From NCBI GenBank assembly GCA_002749535.1, contig MZZL01000391.1:325061-389060 (forward strand): DNA of 64,000 nt. Reading direction: 5' to 3'. The notes below the pieces were generated by a model. It was not told the DNA's origin, made no database searches, and saw only the letters and a list, made by a program, of their open reading frames with translations. Position 1 is the stretch's first letter; the number at the start of each line of letters is the position of its first letter. Both the position numbers and the translations under genes were made by a program. This document shows, piece by piece, positions 23,893-35,977 of the stretch. The stretch comes from Apophysomyces variabilis (Eukaryota; Mucoromycota; Mucoromycetes; Mucorales; Mucoraceae).

Positions 23893-24420
23893 TCAAACAT
23901 TTGCACGGTAGTTCACAAGCACCGCTATGCTGTGATAACTACGTTTTTGGTTCGCCCGGGTATTTCTTTTGACTTCTTCGTCTATGACAAAGACGGATTC
24001 TTCGTCATCGTCTGCTGTTGAGTTTCTTTTACTACTAGACTCTGACCGTATAGTCTTGTCGCAATCACTCAATGTTCGCTTAAGTGCTTCTGCAATAGCT
24101 TCATGATCTAGGTCATGGCTCGGGCTCATGGAAGATCGCCGGTCATATTCGGAGCTACTATGTGTATAGAAAACCTCAGACGCCGATTCGCTCGTAAACC
24201 GAACGGATTTCCTTGAACCATTTTTGGACTTTGTCTGGCTCTTCCATGAAAAACGTCGTCGGGCTGAACTTACTATATTTGAAAATGGCATGCAAGAAAC
24301 GGTTTGCCAAGCCAAAGAGGTCTCTTGACACATGATTGCAAGCAATTGAAACACCGTCTTCGGTTTCTGCGTGCTTATCGTATGAAAATTGTTCGCGTTT
24401 TCAAAATTATGTTGCGGCAT
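23893..24420 (-). CDS. Ser-rich protein with RVxF-type PP1-docking motif
   Basis: A single-exon minus-strand frame of 175 residues starting MPQHNF at 24420; an upstream in-frame extension to 24474 is possible. The middle holds KSVRF (71-75), VF (83-84) and Arg94, matching the spacing of the RVxF - phi-phi - Arg docking elements of protein phosphatase 1 partners. The surrounding stretch VFYTHSSSEYDRR resembles a short conserved block seen in several fungal proteins. The rest is Ser/Arg-rich and acidic toward the C-terminus, hence probably disordered and phosphorylated. PP1 regulation is inferred from motif spacing only. Confidence 0.6.
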   Translation of the reverse strand: MPQHNFENANNFHTISTQKPKTVFQLLAIMCQETSLAWQTVSCMPFSNIVSSARRRFSWKSQTKSKNGSRKSVRFTSESASEVFYTHSSSEYDRRSSMSPSHDLDHEAIAEALKRTLSDCDKTIRSESSSKRNSTADDDEESVFVIDEEVKRNTRANQKRSYHSIAVLVNYRANV

Positions 24421-25738
24421 TTTCGTTGAATACCTTTCTTGCAATCTATTCGCCTTCGCTCCCCTAACGAACAAAGACGATTAGGTGCCTATCTTACCGA
24501 TCCCTGATCTGATGTAGCTGACAGGCCTTATGATACCATTTTCTTGGAGATTGTTCCATTTTCCGTTGCATAATTAAACCGAGTTACCACGCTATCCATT
24601 TCCCTATCACAGGGATACCCATCTTTTCCCATCCCTCCACCACTACATTCCATTGCACACGTTGGAAGTTCTTCTGATCTTTCTCGGTGCTTATGATGCT
24701 AGAACGACTTGCTGACGACTTCTGATTGACAAGTTACCCACTGGATCCAAATTATATCCTTGCATGCCTGAAAAGTATGTCTCTGCAGACTGCCATCTCT
24801 GACATGGTTCCTATGACGGACGTCCAGTCTGTTATTGCCTGCCCTTAGGGCAAGTTTTGTTCAGCAGTTTATGCTGAAGAAAAGAACAAGTGTCCCGTAT
24901 GTAGGATGGTCTTAGGAACCGAAATTGATTCTTTTTTTGTTAAAGGAGTTCGTATACTTCTATACCTATTGTAAAGGATATTTACCTATCGCCGAGTGCT
25001 AGGAAAGGCAATTATGAGAGTATAGTATTGACTGTCATTAGGAAACCCTGCTACTCCTTGTATTCTCACCAACAGAAATGAGCAATACACCTAGTACTGG
25101 TAATAGTCTTTTGCTGACTGGCTACCGGTTGTACTTAGTTCTGTCAGCAGCAAAACATATGGAATGAGCTACATGAAATGGTAACGTGCTGCCATGACAT
25201 GTTCCATCATGCAGCGTTTGTCATATTTGCTTTTTTCTTTTTTTTTTTCTTTGAGTAATTTGCACCAGTTTTCGAGCTTAGTGACAGATAGATTAACTGC
25301 TCACCCAGTAGATACAACGGCACTTTATGTTCTTTCTAATGCCACCAGAACAACGTAAAAGTTCATTATGAACATTACAATAACAAGTCCAGCGGCAAGT
25401 TAAAGTTATTTGATCGAATAAAAGAAACCATGCCTTTGCCCATTTTTGAGGTCCATTTATCTGTTTTCATCGTCGGGGTTAATGACTTTCAGCCAATGAA
25501 AGACTCACACAAGCTAGGTGGCTTGTCCTTTTTTTTTTTTCCTTTTCCCTTCAATCTTCGATAGCAAAAGTGTGCCAAATAATCCAATTTCTTCTTTATC
25601 ATCCCTATTCTATTGTTACATTAGGTTCAGCATGCGTATAGGGTTCTGTTTTTTTCTGCAAGAGGGATCAGCGCAAAGGCATTCCGAAATAACATTTCAG
25701 GGTGTGACGGCGTTGTATATGTGACTGTCATTTCAAAA
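24421..25738. other. Intergenic, with a possible RING relic
   Basis: No intact gene seen in about 1.3 kb. One decayed RING-like frame is listed separately. The right end is the upstream region of the RNase P RNA. Confidence 0.5.
24777..24974 (+). pseudogene. Possible RING-finger relic with one in-frame stop
   Basis: The frame from ATG 24777 reads through TDVQSVIACP, a TAG at 24846, then GKFCSAVYAEEKNKCPVCR and MVLGTEIDSFF to a final stop at 24972. CP-x-GK-x-C followed by CPVCR about 13 residues later resembles the second half of a RING or U-box finger, where GHxFC precedes the last CPxC pair. The stop codon and missing first cysteines mean that it is not a working domain. Chance cannot be excluded for so short a stretch. 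Confidence 0.3.
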
Positions 25739-25746
25739 TATAAATA
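25739..25746 (+). promoter_or_regulatory. TATA box of the RNase P RNA gene
   Basis: TATAAATA lies 32 bases before the inferred first base of the P1 helix, the right distance for a TATA element. Confidence 0.5.
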
Positions 25747-25777
25747 CCGTCTGTTTATAATTTTTCATTTCTCTTTC

Positions 25778-26106
25778 AGAGGTGGCAAGCTTATGTTTAC
25801 GGGCAAACACACGAAAAAAGAAATCTTTCGATTTCTTTTTATTTTACCCGTGGGAAGGTCTGAGAAAAGCCACAATGTCCTTACGGGATAACTCACGAAA
25901 GTGAGTGTAAGCTACCAGTAAATTTGGTCTCAAGCTAGTGAGGTACCCCAAGGACGACGATCTTCTTTCGGGAGGATCGTAAGAATGGTGGGTCATACTT
26001 GGGATCATTGAAACGGCTTGCAGGTGGAAGTACTATACAGTGCAATACATAAGAACCAAAGTCTTGTGCTTTGGGATAACTCGATTCAGACTACTCTGCC
26101 TCCTCT
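25778..26106 (+). ncRNA. RNase P RNA (nuclear)
   Basis: Ends defined by helix P1: AGAGGTGGCA (25778-25787) pairs with TGCCTCCTCT (26097-26106), nine of ten pairs. Conserved region CR-I, GGGAAGGTCTGAGA, is at 25852-25865 and matches the vertebrate H1 RNA sequence. A CTCACGAAAGTGAG hairpin (P8/P9 region) and GTGAGGTACCCC follow. The 3' part has ATAAC then ATTCAGACTACTCT just before P1, again as in H1 (CR-V). A P3-like arm is closed by ACGGG/CCCGT and topped by a long A/T-rich hairpin. The RNA, with its proteins, removes 5' leaders from pre-tRNAs in the nucleus. About 330 nt is normal. Exact ends may differ by a few bases. Confidence 0.9.
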
Positions 26107-26458
26107 CCCCCATCAAAAAGAAAATGAAAAAAAGAAAAATGGAAAACATTTGTATTGATTATATGGCGCCTCGTGTTCCCTGTCCGCATGTAAAAAGTAA
26201 TGGGCTTAGACATCGAAAAAAAATGCGTGTTGCAACATCAGATGCCCTTTGGTTCATTGCTCACAATAATGAAGGAAGCAATTTTCTGTATTCGTTTGCC
26301 ATTCCTAGTGCATGAGGAATCTCCACTGATCAAGTTCTGTCCGGTTTGTTTCAGAGTGAAAGTCGGGCTGTATCCGGCAATTTGTTTTTCCTGTGGATTC
26401 AGTGTGCAAAAGCCGAGATACCAATGGCTGCTGCGTAACTCTTTTTTTCTTAATCTCA
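26107..26458. other. Intergenic between RNase P RNA and SIR2
   Basis: A-rich just after the RNA, then leader of the SIR2 gene. No run of four or more T follows the RNA closely, so no obvious Pol III terminator. Confidence 0.5.
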
Positions 26459-27798
<1,340 letters not shown>

Positions 27799-27824
27799 TT
27801 AATTTGTTGTTAATTTCAATACAA

Positions 27825-28495
27825 TCAATCTTCATCCTCAGGATCGGCACCAAATTGCTTGTAGTCAATCTTTTTGCCGCGTGTCCTTCGACCACCAGCA
27901 ATAATTGCCGACGTATCCAAGGCCTCCAATTCGTCCTCTGCAGTTATGTGCATATGACGCGTTAAATCATAATTTTTCCTTTTTTTTTTCGGAAGAAGGA
28001 GTACGGAAATCATCATTTACCTGAAATCTCACTCTTATCTTCTTCTGATCCTGCTTCATCATCACTACGCTTGGCCTTCTTTTTGGGTTTCTTCGCAGGC
28101 TTTGCGCGTTTCGAATTTTTCTTTTTGTGTTGCTCTTCCTCAGATGACAAAGCCTCTTCTTCTTCTTCTTCTTCTTTATTCATAACATCTATGTTGATTT
28201 TTTTTTTCAAAACTTAAACACGATTTACCTTCTTCCGATGGGCTCTCATTTTCTTCGTCTTCTTCGTCATCATCCACTAGAAACCCATCATCCCGTTTAT
28301 ACTTTTTGCTAGCCGTTTTTTTCGAACTGGAAGTGAAAAAGAAAGAAAGGATCAGTCTCTGGATCATTCAAGCAAGTGCTAGACGTACGTTTCTGGTGTA
28401 GGCTTAGAACGTTTCTTAGCCTGCGATCGTTCATGATCGTCAGCATTTCTTCTTTTTCCAGCAAGTGCTTCTAATCTGGCTCTACGATCAGACAT
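27825..28495 (-). CDS. CHZ1-like H2A.Z-H2B histone chaperone
   Basis: Four exons: 28389-28495, 28229-28326, 28021-28188 and 27825-27937 (161 residues). The N-terminal two thirds alternate Lys-rich and Asp/Glu-rich runs, typical of histone chaperones. The C-terminal exon encodes LDTSAIIAGGRRTRGKKIDY followed by an acidic end, which matches the CHZ motif (GRRTRGK-x-IDY). CHZ1 carries H2A.Z-H2B dimers for SWR1-dependent deposition. All introns are GT-AG and in phase 1 or 2. Low complex charged sequence makes the upstream exons less certain than the last. Confidence 0.8.
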
Positions 28496-29293
28496 GTTGG
28501 GTAAGGCTAAAGGAAAGAAAAAGAAAACGGGTTTTGTTGCACAAATCCTCGCCCTCTTTGCCCAGCGGAGTTTAATCGAAAAAGTCCAGCCATTGTCAAA
28601 AGTCTGGCCAATCCATTCCGATTTTACCTGACGAAAAGACAACAAGCCGTATCTTTTACTTCCATGGCATTTACTTGGGGCTATAACCCATAATAAGCAG
28701 TCATGAAAATTGTTAGAACATTTAAGAAGGTGTCTGGAGACCGTTTGTTGTATCATATCCATTAGAGAGACCTTCGTCAAGCAACTCGCGTCACTTGCTG
28801 CTATCGCACCCTCAGCAGACGGGTGGAAGTGGCAACTCAGTAAAAAACATAACGAACTCTGATTTCATCCAAAGGCCATTAAGATGAAGCCAGTATATTG
28901 AAGCATAGGAGGTAACTCCACTTAAAAGCTTCTCGGTAAGAGGGCTTACCAAAATGTATCACAATATGAAACGGAGAAAGCGGTACGAAAATATTGAATA
29001 GGCTTGATACACTGTTTCAACATACATTACATCGGTTTCTGGGATGCGTATAACATCTATTTGTACTTTGAAAGGAATCGAAGGAGTCAAGGGGATAATA
29101 AGTCAGACAGCCTTGACACTTACGGCTGACTAGCACAGAACTTTAGAAGGACAAACCGGCATTTTTATGAAGATCACGTTTCCAAAACTGTACTCAATTG
29201 GGATTTACACCGATTTCACAACGTTTGAGTTTTGCTGGATGTTATTTTATAGACGTGAATTGCAAAGTTAGAGATGGTTGAATTAAATTTGTT
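28496..29293. other. Intergenic, no supported gene
   Basis: About 800 bases between the start of the CHZ1-like gene and the 3' end of exportin-1. Only short frames. Confidence 0.5.
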
Positions 29294-32200
29294 CTAAAGA
29301 GCCTCGTCTTCGTCCATGGTTGGCAGTTCAGAAGGTTTGACCATACCCGGAATGCTTAGTGCCTTCTCTCTTTCTGCTTTTCGTTTGCTCTCCATCTCGG
29401 CTTCCTTCTCTTCCAGGTAAAGCTCCGCATTTTCTCCTGCGAATTCCTTGAGCTGGATCAAGAAATCACGAACTTCAAGCTTGAATTTGGACGGTACATT
29501 ATTGTATTCAAACATAGCCATCACAAACACTTTGATTTGTCCACTATCATATCAGGTTAATTCCACACATTCTCCATATGCATCGGTTGCTTTACCTTTG
29601 CAAATGTGGGAATGCGTTTTGAAGAAGCGTTGTTACATGACCCTCCAGGAACTGTGCGTTACTCATGCTTGGATCGGAAACTTGGGACGGATCATAGAGT
29701 GGTACTTGAATCTGATTACTTGTAACAAGCTGGAATAATCGTGCTAGGACTTCTGTTTGTCCCTTAAAGCCTGAAAAATAACCGTTTAGGCATTGACATT
29801 GTAGCGTTTCCAACTTACCGCTCTTATGATCTCTATCAGTCAATACGAAGAAAATATCTTGCAAGATACTTAGATAGTATGATTGGTAGAACGCTCCCGC
29901 AATTGCAGGGTCCGTGCGACTGATATTCTCGATTAATTCTAAGCAAGTCTGTAGACCAATGTCCGCAATATCCCTCATGGTGTGCTTAAATCCCCATACT
30001 ATACTGTCAATAAACATTTTAAATGGTGCTGGTGCCAGTTCCAGTAACGCTAGACACACACATCCAATGAGCGCTCACGAATCGATATCAAATGCAGGCT
30101 TTAAGACATACCTGGAAAGCACTGTTGGTTGATAGCTCGTAGCATGTTATAGAATCCAGTGCGATGCTCGGGGAATTCTGCAAAGTCGTTTGTGATCATA
30201 TTCAACGTAGGTTCAAATGTAGCGTCGAGAATAGTTAGCACTCGTGGAGTCATCAAAGGCTACCGGGATGGATGATCTGTCAGTAATGATAGTGACATAC
30301 AATGAGAGAAAAAATAACTTACCCCAAGTCTGCTCACAATGGTGGCCAAGACATTCAGCACTTCGGCATCTCTGGCAATATCAATGCTTGCATTGTAGTC
30401 AGAAAGTACCGCTTCCAAGAACGGCCCAACCATATTGTCATTTACGGCATTCAAGTCATCAGCACATTCCACATATGTATCGATGAGTTTTAAGATTTCT
30501 TTTTTGATGGTCCTCAGACCACGGACTTTAGGGGTTTTGGTAGCAATCACGCCTGCAGCAAGCCTTAGTAACCTGCCTCATCTACAATGTACTGCTTGTA
30601 TCATACCTTGTTCAGCAACAGCTTGAGATACGAGGTTACCCACGATTCGGTACAGAGATAGCAGATCCACGTAGATATTGCTAAGTTGAATAATAAAAGC
30701 AGGACCGACAGAACTACATGCGGCAACGTTTGTTTTTAAGACATTTGCTAAGATCTTGATCTCATTCGGATTGTTCAAGACTTCAACGTTCTGTTTAGCT
30801 TGTGTCATAATGGTATACCACTAGATGCAAGTAGTAAGTGAAATATGAAATAAGAGTTTTGTATTTATCCTTACCGCGCTGTTAGGCATCTCCATAAAAT
30901 TCATCATCAGTCGCTCTTGAGCAGGTTTTGCCGATTGTGCTGAAATCATATAACCCACTGCTTCATAAAATGTGTGTATCTACGAAAGGTCAATGATAAT
31001 GTTTTTGTTAGCTTCAGGAACCCCACCTGTTGCGGGAGCAGATCTGATGTAATGCGGTCGATGCTTTCCAGGATTTCATCAATGAAAGGTCGAACCTCTC
31101 CAGACTGTTGGACGACGAAATGTCGTTTACACTTTTGAGCAATCTTGATAAAAGTGTCACAAGCCATGTCTTGTACACCCTCATGAGATTCGTGCATGAA
31201 TTCAAACAGTTTGTTCACAACGGTCTTCAGGAACTTCCAGTGTGCTTTCAAAAATCGAGGATATTGACCGACGGTATACATGATATTAGAGGCCACCACT
31301 GCTTTGTTATCTTTGCCACGCTTCATTTCACATAGACTCAAAAGCTCCTTGATAACTGTAACTAAGAATCGTTTTTCCGATTCTTCGTTCATAGCACCTG
31401 AAATAGAACCGATAGCCCAGCAGAGTTTGTTAAGGTTCTGCCAAGACCACTCGCTTCCATCCATCTAATAAAAAAGCCCAATAAATATGGTATACTTCGG
31501 CCTTTGCCATCCTTTGCTTACCTGACGAGCTAATTTGCTTGTCATAATCTCCTCTGTATCGGCAACATCCAAGTTTGTCAGGTAGACAAGCACCTCCTTC
31601 ATGCTTTTATACAAGACAATGGTATCGCTCTCCTTCACGAATTCACGAACAATTTCACCTTCATCATTTTCAACAACAAGCACCTATGCCACATACCCAA
31701 CTTTAAGATGAACCCACGCTATCATCATACTTTATATACCTCCTCCGGTTTCACCATGCGTTCGATCATAACAACTCTCAAATTAGAGAGGACAGTCACG
31801 TACAGCACCTTTCTGGGACGATGCCCTTGCATAGCTCCGCCCATCTGGCCACCACCCGACAGGTCTAATAAGGGCATGTCAACCTGCGGCATTTGCCGAA
31901 CCTCTTCGAACAACTCTTGCACCTGAATTTAACAGGCAAGTTAGTCAAACCTCCTATGAATTAGGATATCCTGATATACCAGCTGAGCCCAATATTCTAA
32001 ACAGATCTTGAAGATTTCTCGATCATCGACTCGGGAAATCTTGATGAGATAATAGTGAGCATTGATCAACAAGTCATGCGTAGCCGTTGATTGTTCAATT
32101 ATCTATCGGACGGTATAAGATGTTTAACGCGATGCCGATAAGTGGTGGATCACTAACCTTCAAATGCGAAGATAAAAAGCTAGTTAAGAACAAGGCCAAG

Positions 32201-33508
32201 TTTTGAACAAACTCTTGGTCTTCATCGCTGCTACTATGCTCGTACACCTCGGCAATATCTGAGAAATTATGTAAGGGTACTTGTGTGTCACAATCGCATT
32301 AAGCTACCTGTGTTTGGGGGAATCATCGTGTTCACCGAAGTCATGATGCTTGTGAAAAGCAGCACCAACTTCTCGTGGTACTTGCTCTCCACATTAAGAC
32401 CTCCAATTTCAGTCAAGCACTTCAACGTGACATTGCGGAACTGTACTTCTCCGAAGAACTAATTCACACAGTAAGCCAAGTGATATTTATCTAAGCTTTT
32501 CACAAACACGTACCCTTGAATGGAGCGTTTCAATTAGATTCGTCTCGAAGATATAGCCAAGAGGGATCCAATTGAGAAAACGTAACAATGTTTCCAACGT
32601 TGCCAGGATCAAGCTGGGTTTCTGTGCTTTGTCCAGCACCTCTTTGCACAACTGGAAAATTTCAGAAAATTCGCCGCACATCTGGTTTCTGAGGCTAGTA
32701 GTTTTGAGCTGCGTCATCTGTTCTGCTGAGTAATCAAAGATCTCTTCGCTATGGATAGGTCAATCACTTGTAACCCAGGCAATGGACAGGATTACCTTAA
32801 CAGTTTTAGAATAGCCATATTGTTTTCGCAAAGTGATAGATTCGTTTTGCTGGATGCCACAATTTCAGGGATGAATGATGGCCAATTGCGAGGCCATTCT
32901 TGCTTTAAAATCTAAGAAATCCATTATCAATATATGATGTTCAATACTTTGAAATAATGACTTACTTGTACCAAGACCATGTTCAATTTGTTTAGATAGG
33001 TCCGCTCCTTGATCATCACAGCCTCCGACGATGACACTTTGATAATGACATTTACAATAAAATATCTGATAGCTGCATGGCAGTGAGTAACAAACTCTCA
33101 ATTGTAATTTGCTACTTTACCATTTCGGCTATCTGGGTTAAGGGTATTCCATCTCGTTTGAACGAATTTTTCCAGGATTTGCAACGCGATGAACTGCAGT
33201 GGTAGTACATATGAATTTAACATGTATATGGGTGGACAGACATACAAACCTTTGTTTGCGTCACGTTAGAATGCTCGAGAATACCGTCTACTCGAGTCCA
33301 TGCTTCGTCATGATCTTGAAACTGTGTCAACAGCTGTTGAGCCATTTGTTGCTGGGACGGTTAAGTAGTACGTGAGAATTTATGCAATCATTAGCAATTG
33401 TTATCAAGTACTCACGTCGGCACCAGTTCCTTTGTAGAAGGTAAGGACCACTTGATCCAATAATGACACGTCTAACTCCTTGCTAAAATCTAAGATTCCT
33501 TCTGCCAT
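29294..33508 (-). CDS. XPO1: Exportin-1 (CRM1/XPO1)
   Basis: A many-exon gene starting [19 protein letters not shown] at 33508 and ending [10 protein letters not shown]. First exons are 33416-33508, 33250-33351, 33121-33193 and 32966-33072; short GT-AG introns continue to the stop, and I did not fix every junction. Highly conserved blocks include [52 protein letters not shown] and, near the end, [20 protein letters not shown]1 is the karyopherin that exports NES-bearing proteins and RNPs with RanGTP. The Cys in [10 protein letters not shown] (codon 31330-31332) aligns with human Cys528, the leptomycin B target. The protein is about the usual 1,070 residues. Confidence 0.95.
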
Positions 33509-34020
33509 GCTCAAAGTGCTTTGTTCGTCCACGCTGGACCAAGTCGTTGCCTTTTAGTCCTCAGTCACATTTTTCTCATCACGTGCGTGAACTCCGACCT
33601 ATTTTCTTTCTCTTTCTGTCTCCTCCTCCTTTTATGATTTCGGCCTTTGCCTTTCTTCAGCTTTACTTACTTCTGTTTTGTTCATGTTTGATTTATAAGC
33701 GGGAAAGCGTGCATGATTATGATGAGCAACTATGATCAAAACTGGGACAACGGTTTATTTGTACTTGATAGGAAGAAAAAAAGACCATGACATGATTTTT
33801 AGGGCAGAAGCTTAAAGTGATTGCTGTTTCGTTAGTGCATGTAAATGAAAAGATAAAGCCAAAGAATGATTTTGGTTTTTGCCAGCCATTGTACAACTTT
33901 GTTTGCCAGTGAAGCGTCCGGGAATACTTCCTTAGTAAGCATTTTGGCACAATCTTATAGTTTACCCGGAATGGATAGAGAGGAGGGGTTGTTTGTTGTC
34001 AGCGTTGGTGCGTGGGTGAA
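33509..34020. other. Upstream region of exportin-1
   Basis: Contains a palindromic E-box CACGTG at 33580-33585, about 75 bases before the exportin start codon. No other gene seen. Confidence 0.5.
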
Positions 34021-34568
34021 TCACATATCAGCGAGATCTGAAACGACATTATCAAAAAGTGCATCAATGTAAAGAAATCAAAGTTATGTGCTTACCACAC
34101 AGGAAAAGATAAAAAAGCAACAAGCGTTCCGAAGCGTTCCAACCATTGTTCTGATCGAGGAGTTTTTGCCATGTGCGAATCTCACTGATAGACTACAATG
34201 TCAGTGTCGATCATTGGGCCAAAATTAGTTACACGCCTAGCAACAGATCATCTTTCATATGAAAGAATCTTGGTGCATCACTCAGTCATTATCTGATATA
34301 CATCCATCTACATATGGATGGTGACCTCGAAAGGGTAAAATGTAGCATTATCATTGGCCCTTCCATTCAATATCCATACAGTAATAATATCACTTTACGT
34401 AAGGCTCCATTGATAAAGCAAGGTAAACAATAGATTAAATGCATATAACACATTGAACCGACAATAGATAACGTGATGAACTGAAATCCTAACCTTAAAG
34501 ACTTCTTTTGTAGGTCGTGCGTACCTCTCCTTATACTCCTCTTTCCCTTTTTTTAATCCCAATCGCAT
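34021..34568 (-). CDS. Possible 62-residue protein from three exons
   Basis: Exons 34494-34568, 34096-34192 and 34021-34037 join in phase. The product begins MRLGLKKGKEEYKERY and ends with a coding-like stretch containing TWQKLLDQNNGWNASERLLL and LCDLADM. Intron 2 is a clean GTAAGC...TTTCAG; intron 1 is about 300 nt, much longer than usual here, so a missed exon is likely. The start codon is only 156 bp from the divergent bHLH gene, giving a plausible shared promoter with a TTTATAAG element between them. No family recognised. Confidence 0.4.
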
Positions 34569-34724
34569 GTTTCTTATGCTCAAGTCCGTTCGTGTAACAT
34601 TTGGTTTTCACATGAAAATGAATGAAAAAAGCTGACTCTTTGGTCCCAACATCCCCATTATCTTTATAAGCGTAGCTTTTATCATCAGCAGCCTCTTTTT
34701 ATTCAATTAGTTATACCATTTAAT

Positions 34725-35755
34725 ATGCTTCAGGAACAATCAGGTAGGAAATCAAGGATGAATTGAAACTCTGCAGCTTGTTAACTGAGTTACAAGCACA
34801 GGATTCAGTGGCTATATGGCCATGCCACAATCAAAGGACCTAACCTCAGAATCAGAACGACAACTGAATTCATTCCTGCATGAGCTTCACGGATCGGACC
34901 ATTTCAGCACCAAACTGAATTCTACAATGTCACCCAACCAGAATCGTAAGTCAAAGCTATCTCTCGGCCTAATGCATATTTAAATGTCTGGTCCCCGTCT
35001 TTCAGTGTCACCTACGCCTGTTTTATTGTCCTCACCATTCTCGAAGAATACGACCTTTGCTTCTATCTCTTGTCAACAAATCAATCCTCTACCTCTCCCA
35101 AATAATGCTGCTCTTCGTAATGCATCGAGAATGGAAAGACGAAAGCAACGATCTATTGATCGCACAGATCCTTATGCCAAACACACCCCATCCTCTCCAC
35201 CTTTATCATCGGCTTCATCCTCTTCCGGTGACGAAATGGTACAACAGAAATCCTCTGCCAGAACGCATCGAGGGAGGAGCAAAGGAAGAAAAATGCCTCA
35301 TGAACTCCTAACCGATGCACAAAAGAAAGCAAACCATATTGCATCTGAACAGAAGCGAAGAGCAAATATTCGAATAGGGTTTGATCAACTCGTGGAAATA
35401 GTGCCAAGCCTAAGTCATTGCCATCGCAGTGAAGCATTGATTCTAGAAAAATGTAAGTAAAATCCTTATATTGTTTTTTTTCACTGAGTTAGATCGTTTC
35501 GTGTAGCAATTGATTACATACGACAACTTGTTGATGTGAAATGTGGATTAAGCGAACGTGTACGTGAATTACAAATTTTACTAGGCGAAGAGTAAGTGGA
35601 ATTCTTTATCTGCATTGTGAGTTTTCTAAATTAAAATCCTTTCTTTAGTCCAGACGAAGATGTAAGTACAACTGAGTTCTGGAGTAAAATCGTTCATTGT
35701 CTTACATATTCACCATTTACAGAGTTCTGACGGCGAAATGGACCATCTTTTTTAA
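34725..35755 (+). CDS. bHLH transcription factor, class B basic region
   Basis: Six exons: 34725-34743, 34802-34945, 35006-35452, 35507-35591, 35649-35661 and 35723-35755 (246 residues). A Ser/Pro-rich N-terminal half precedes the basic region HIASEQKRRANIRIGF, with the His-Glu-Arg residues that contact CACGTG-type E-boxes, then a loop and the second helix LEKSIDYIRQLV. The C-terminus is acidic. This resembles the Max/Mlx/Ino4-type fungal factors. Exon 1 is 19 nt and exon 5 only 13 nt, each fixed by phase and good splice sites. The partner and targets are unknown. Confidence 0.88.
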
Positions 35756-35806
35756 AAATTACGCATTATTTAACTGTATATGTTTCTTTGTCAAATACTC
35801 TTAAGT

Positions 35807-35977
35807 CTATGAATCATACTGTTCATTAAAATCATTACTAACAACGTTCATTCTTATCGTACCTGTTTTCTCCCAATGCCTCTTACCAAAAATGTCTCGT
35901 GCGTATCTGTAGCTCAACAGTTGCATATTTTCTGATTTCATGTCCATGAGCTTTGACTTACGGGCTGCTTTTGTCAT
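35807..35977 (-). CDS. Uncertain 56-residue frame
   Basis: ATG 35977 to a stop at 35807-35809; begins MTKAARKSKLMDMKSEN and is polar and basic. It lies tail-to-tail with the bHLH gene. No family, leader or splice evidence; a GTAAGA inside could be a donor of a different gene structure. Kept only as a low-confidence candidate. Confidence 0.25.
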   Translation of the reverse strand: MTKAARKSKLMDMKSENMQLLSYRYARDIFGKRHWEKTGTIRMNVVSNDFNEQYDS

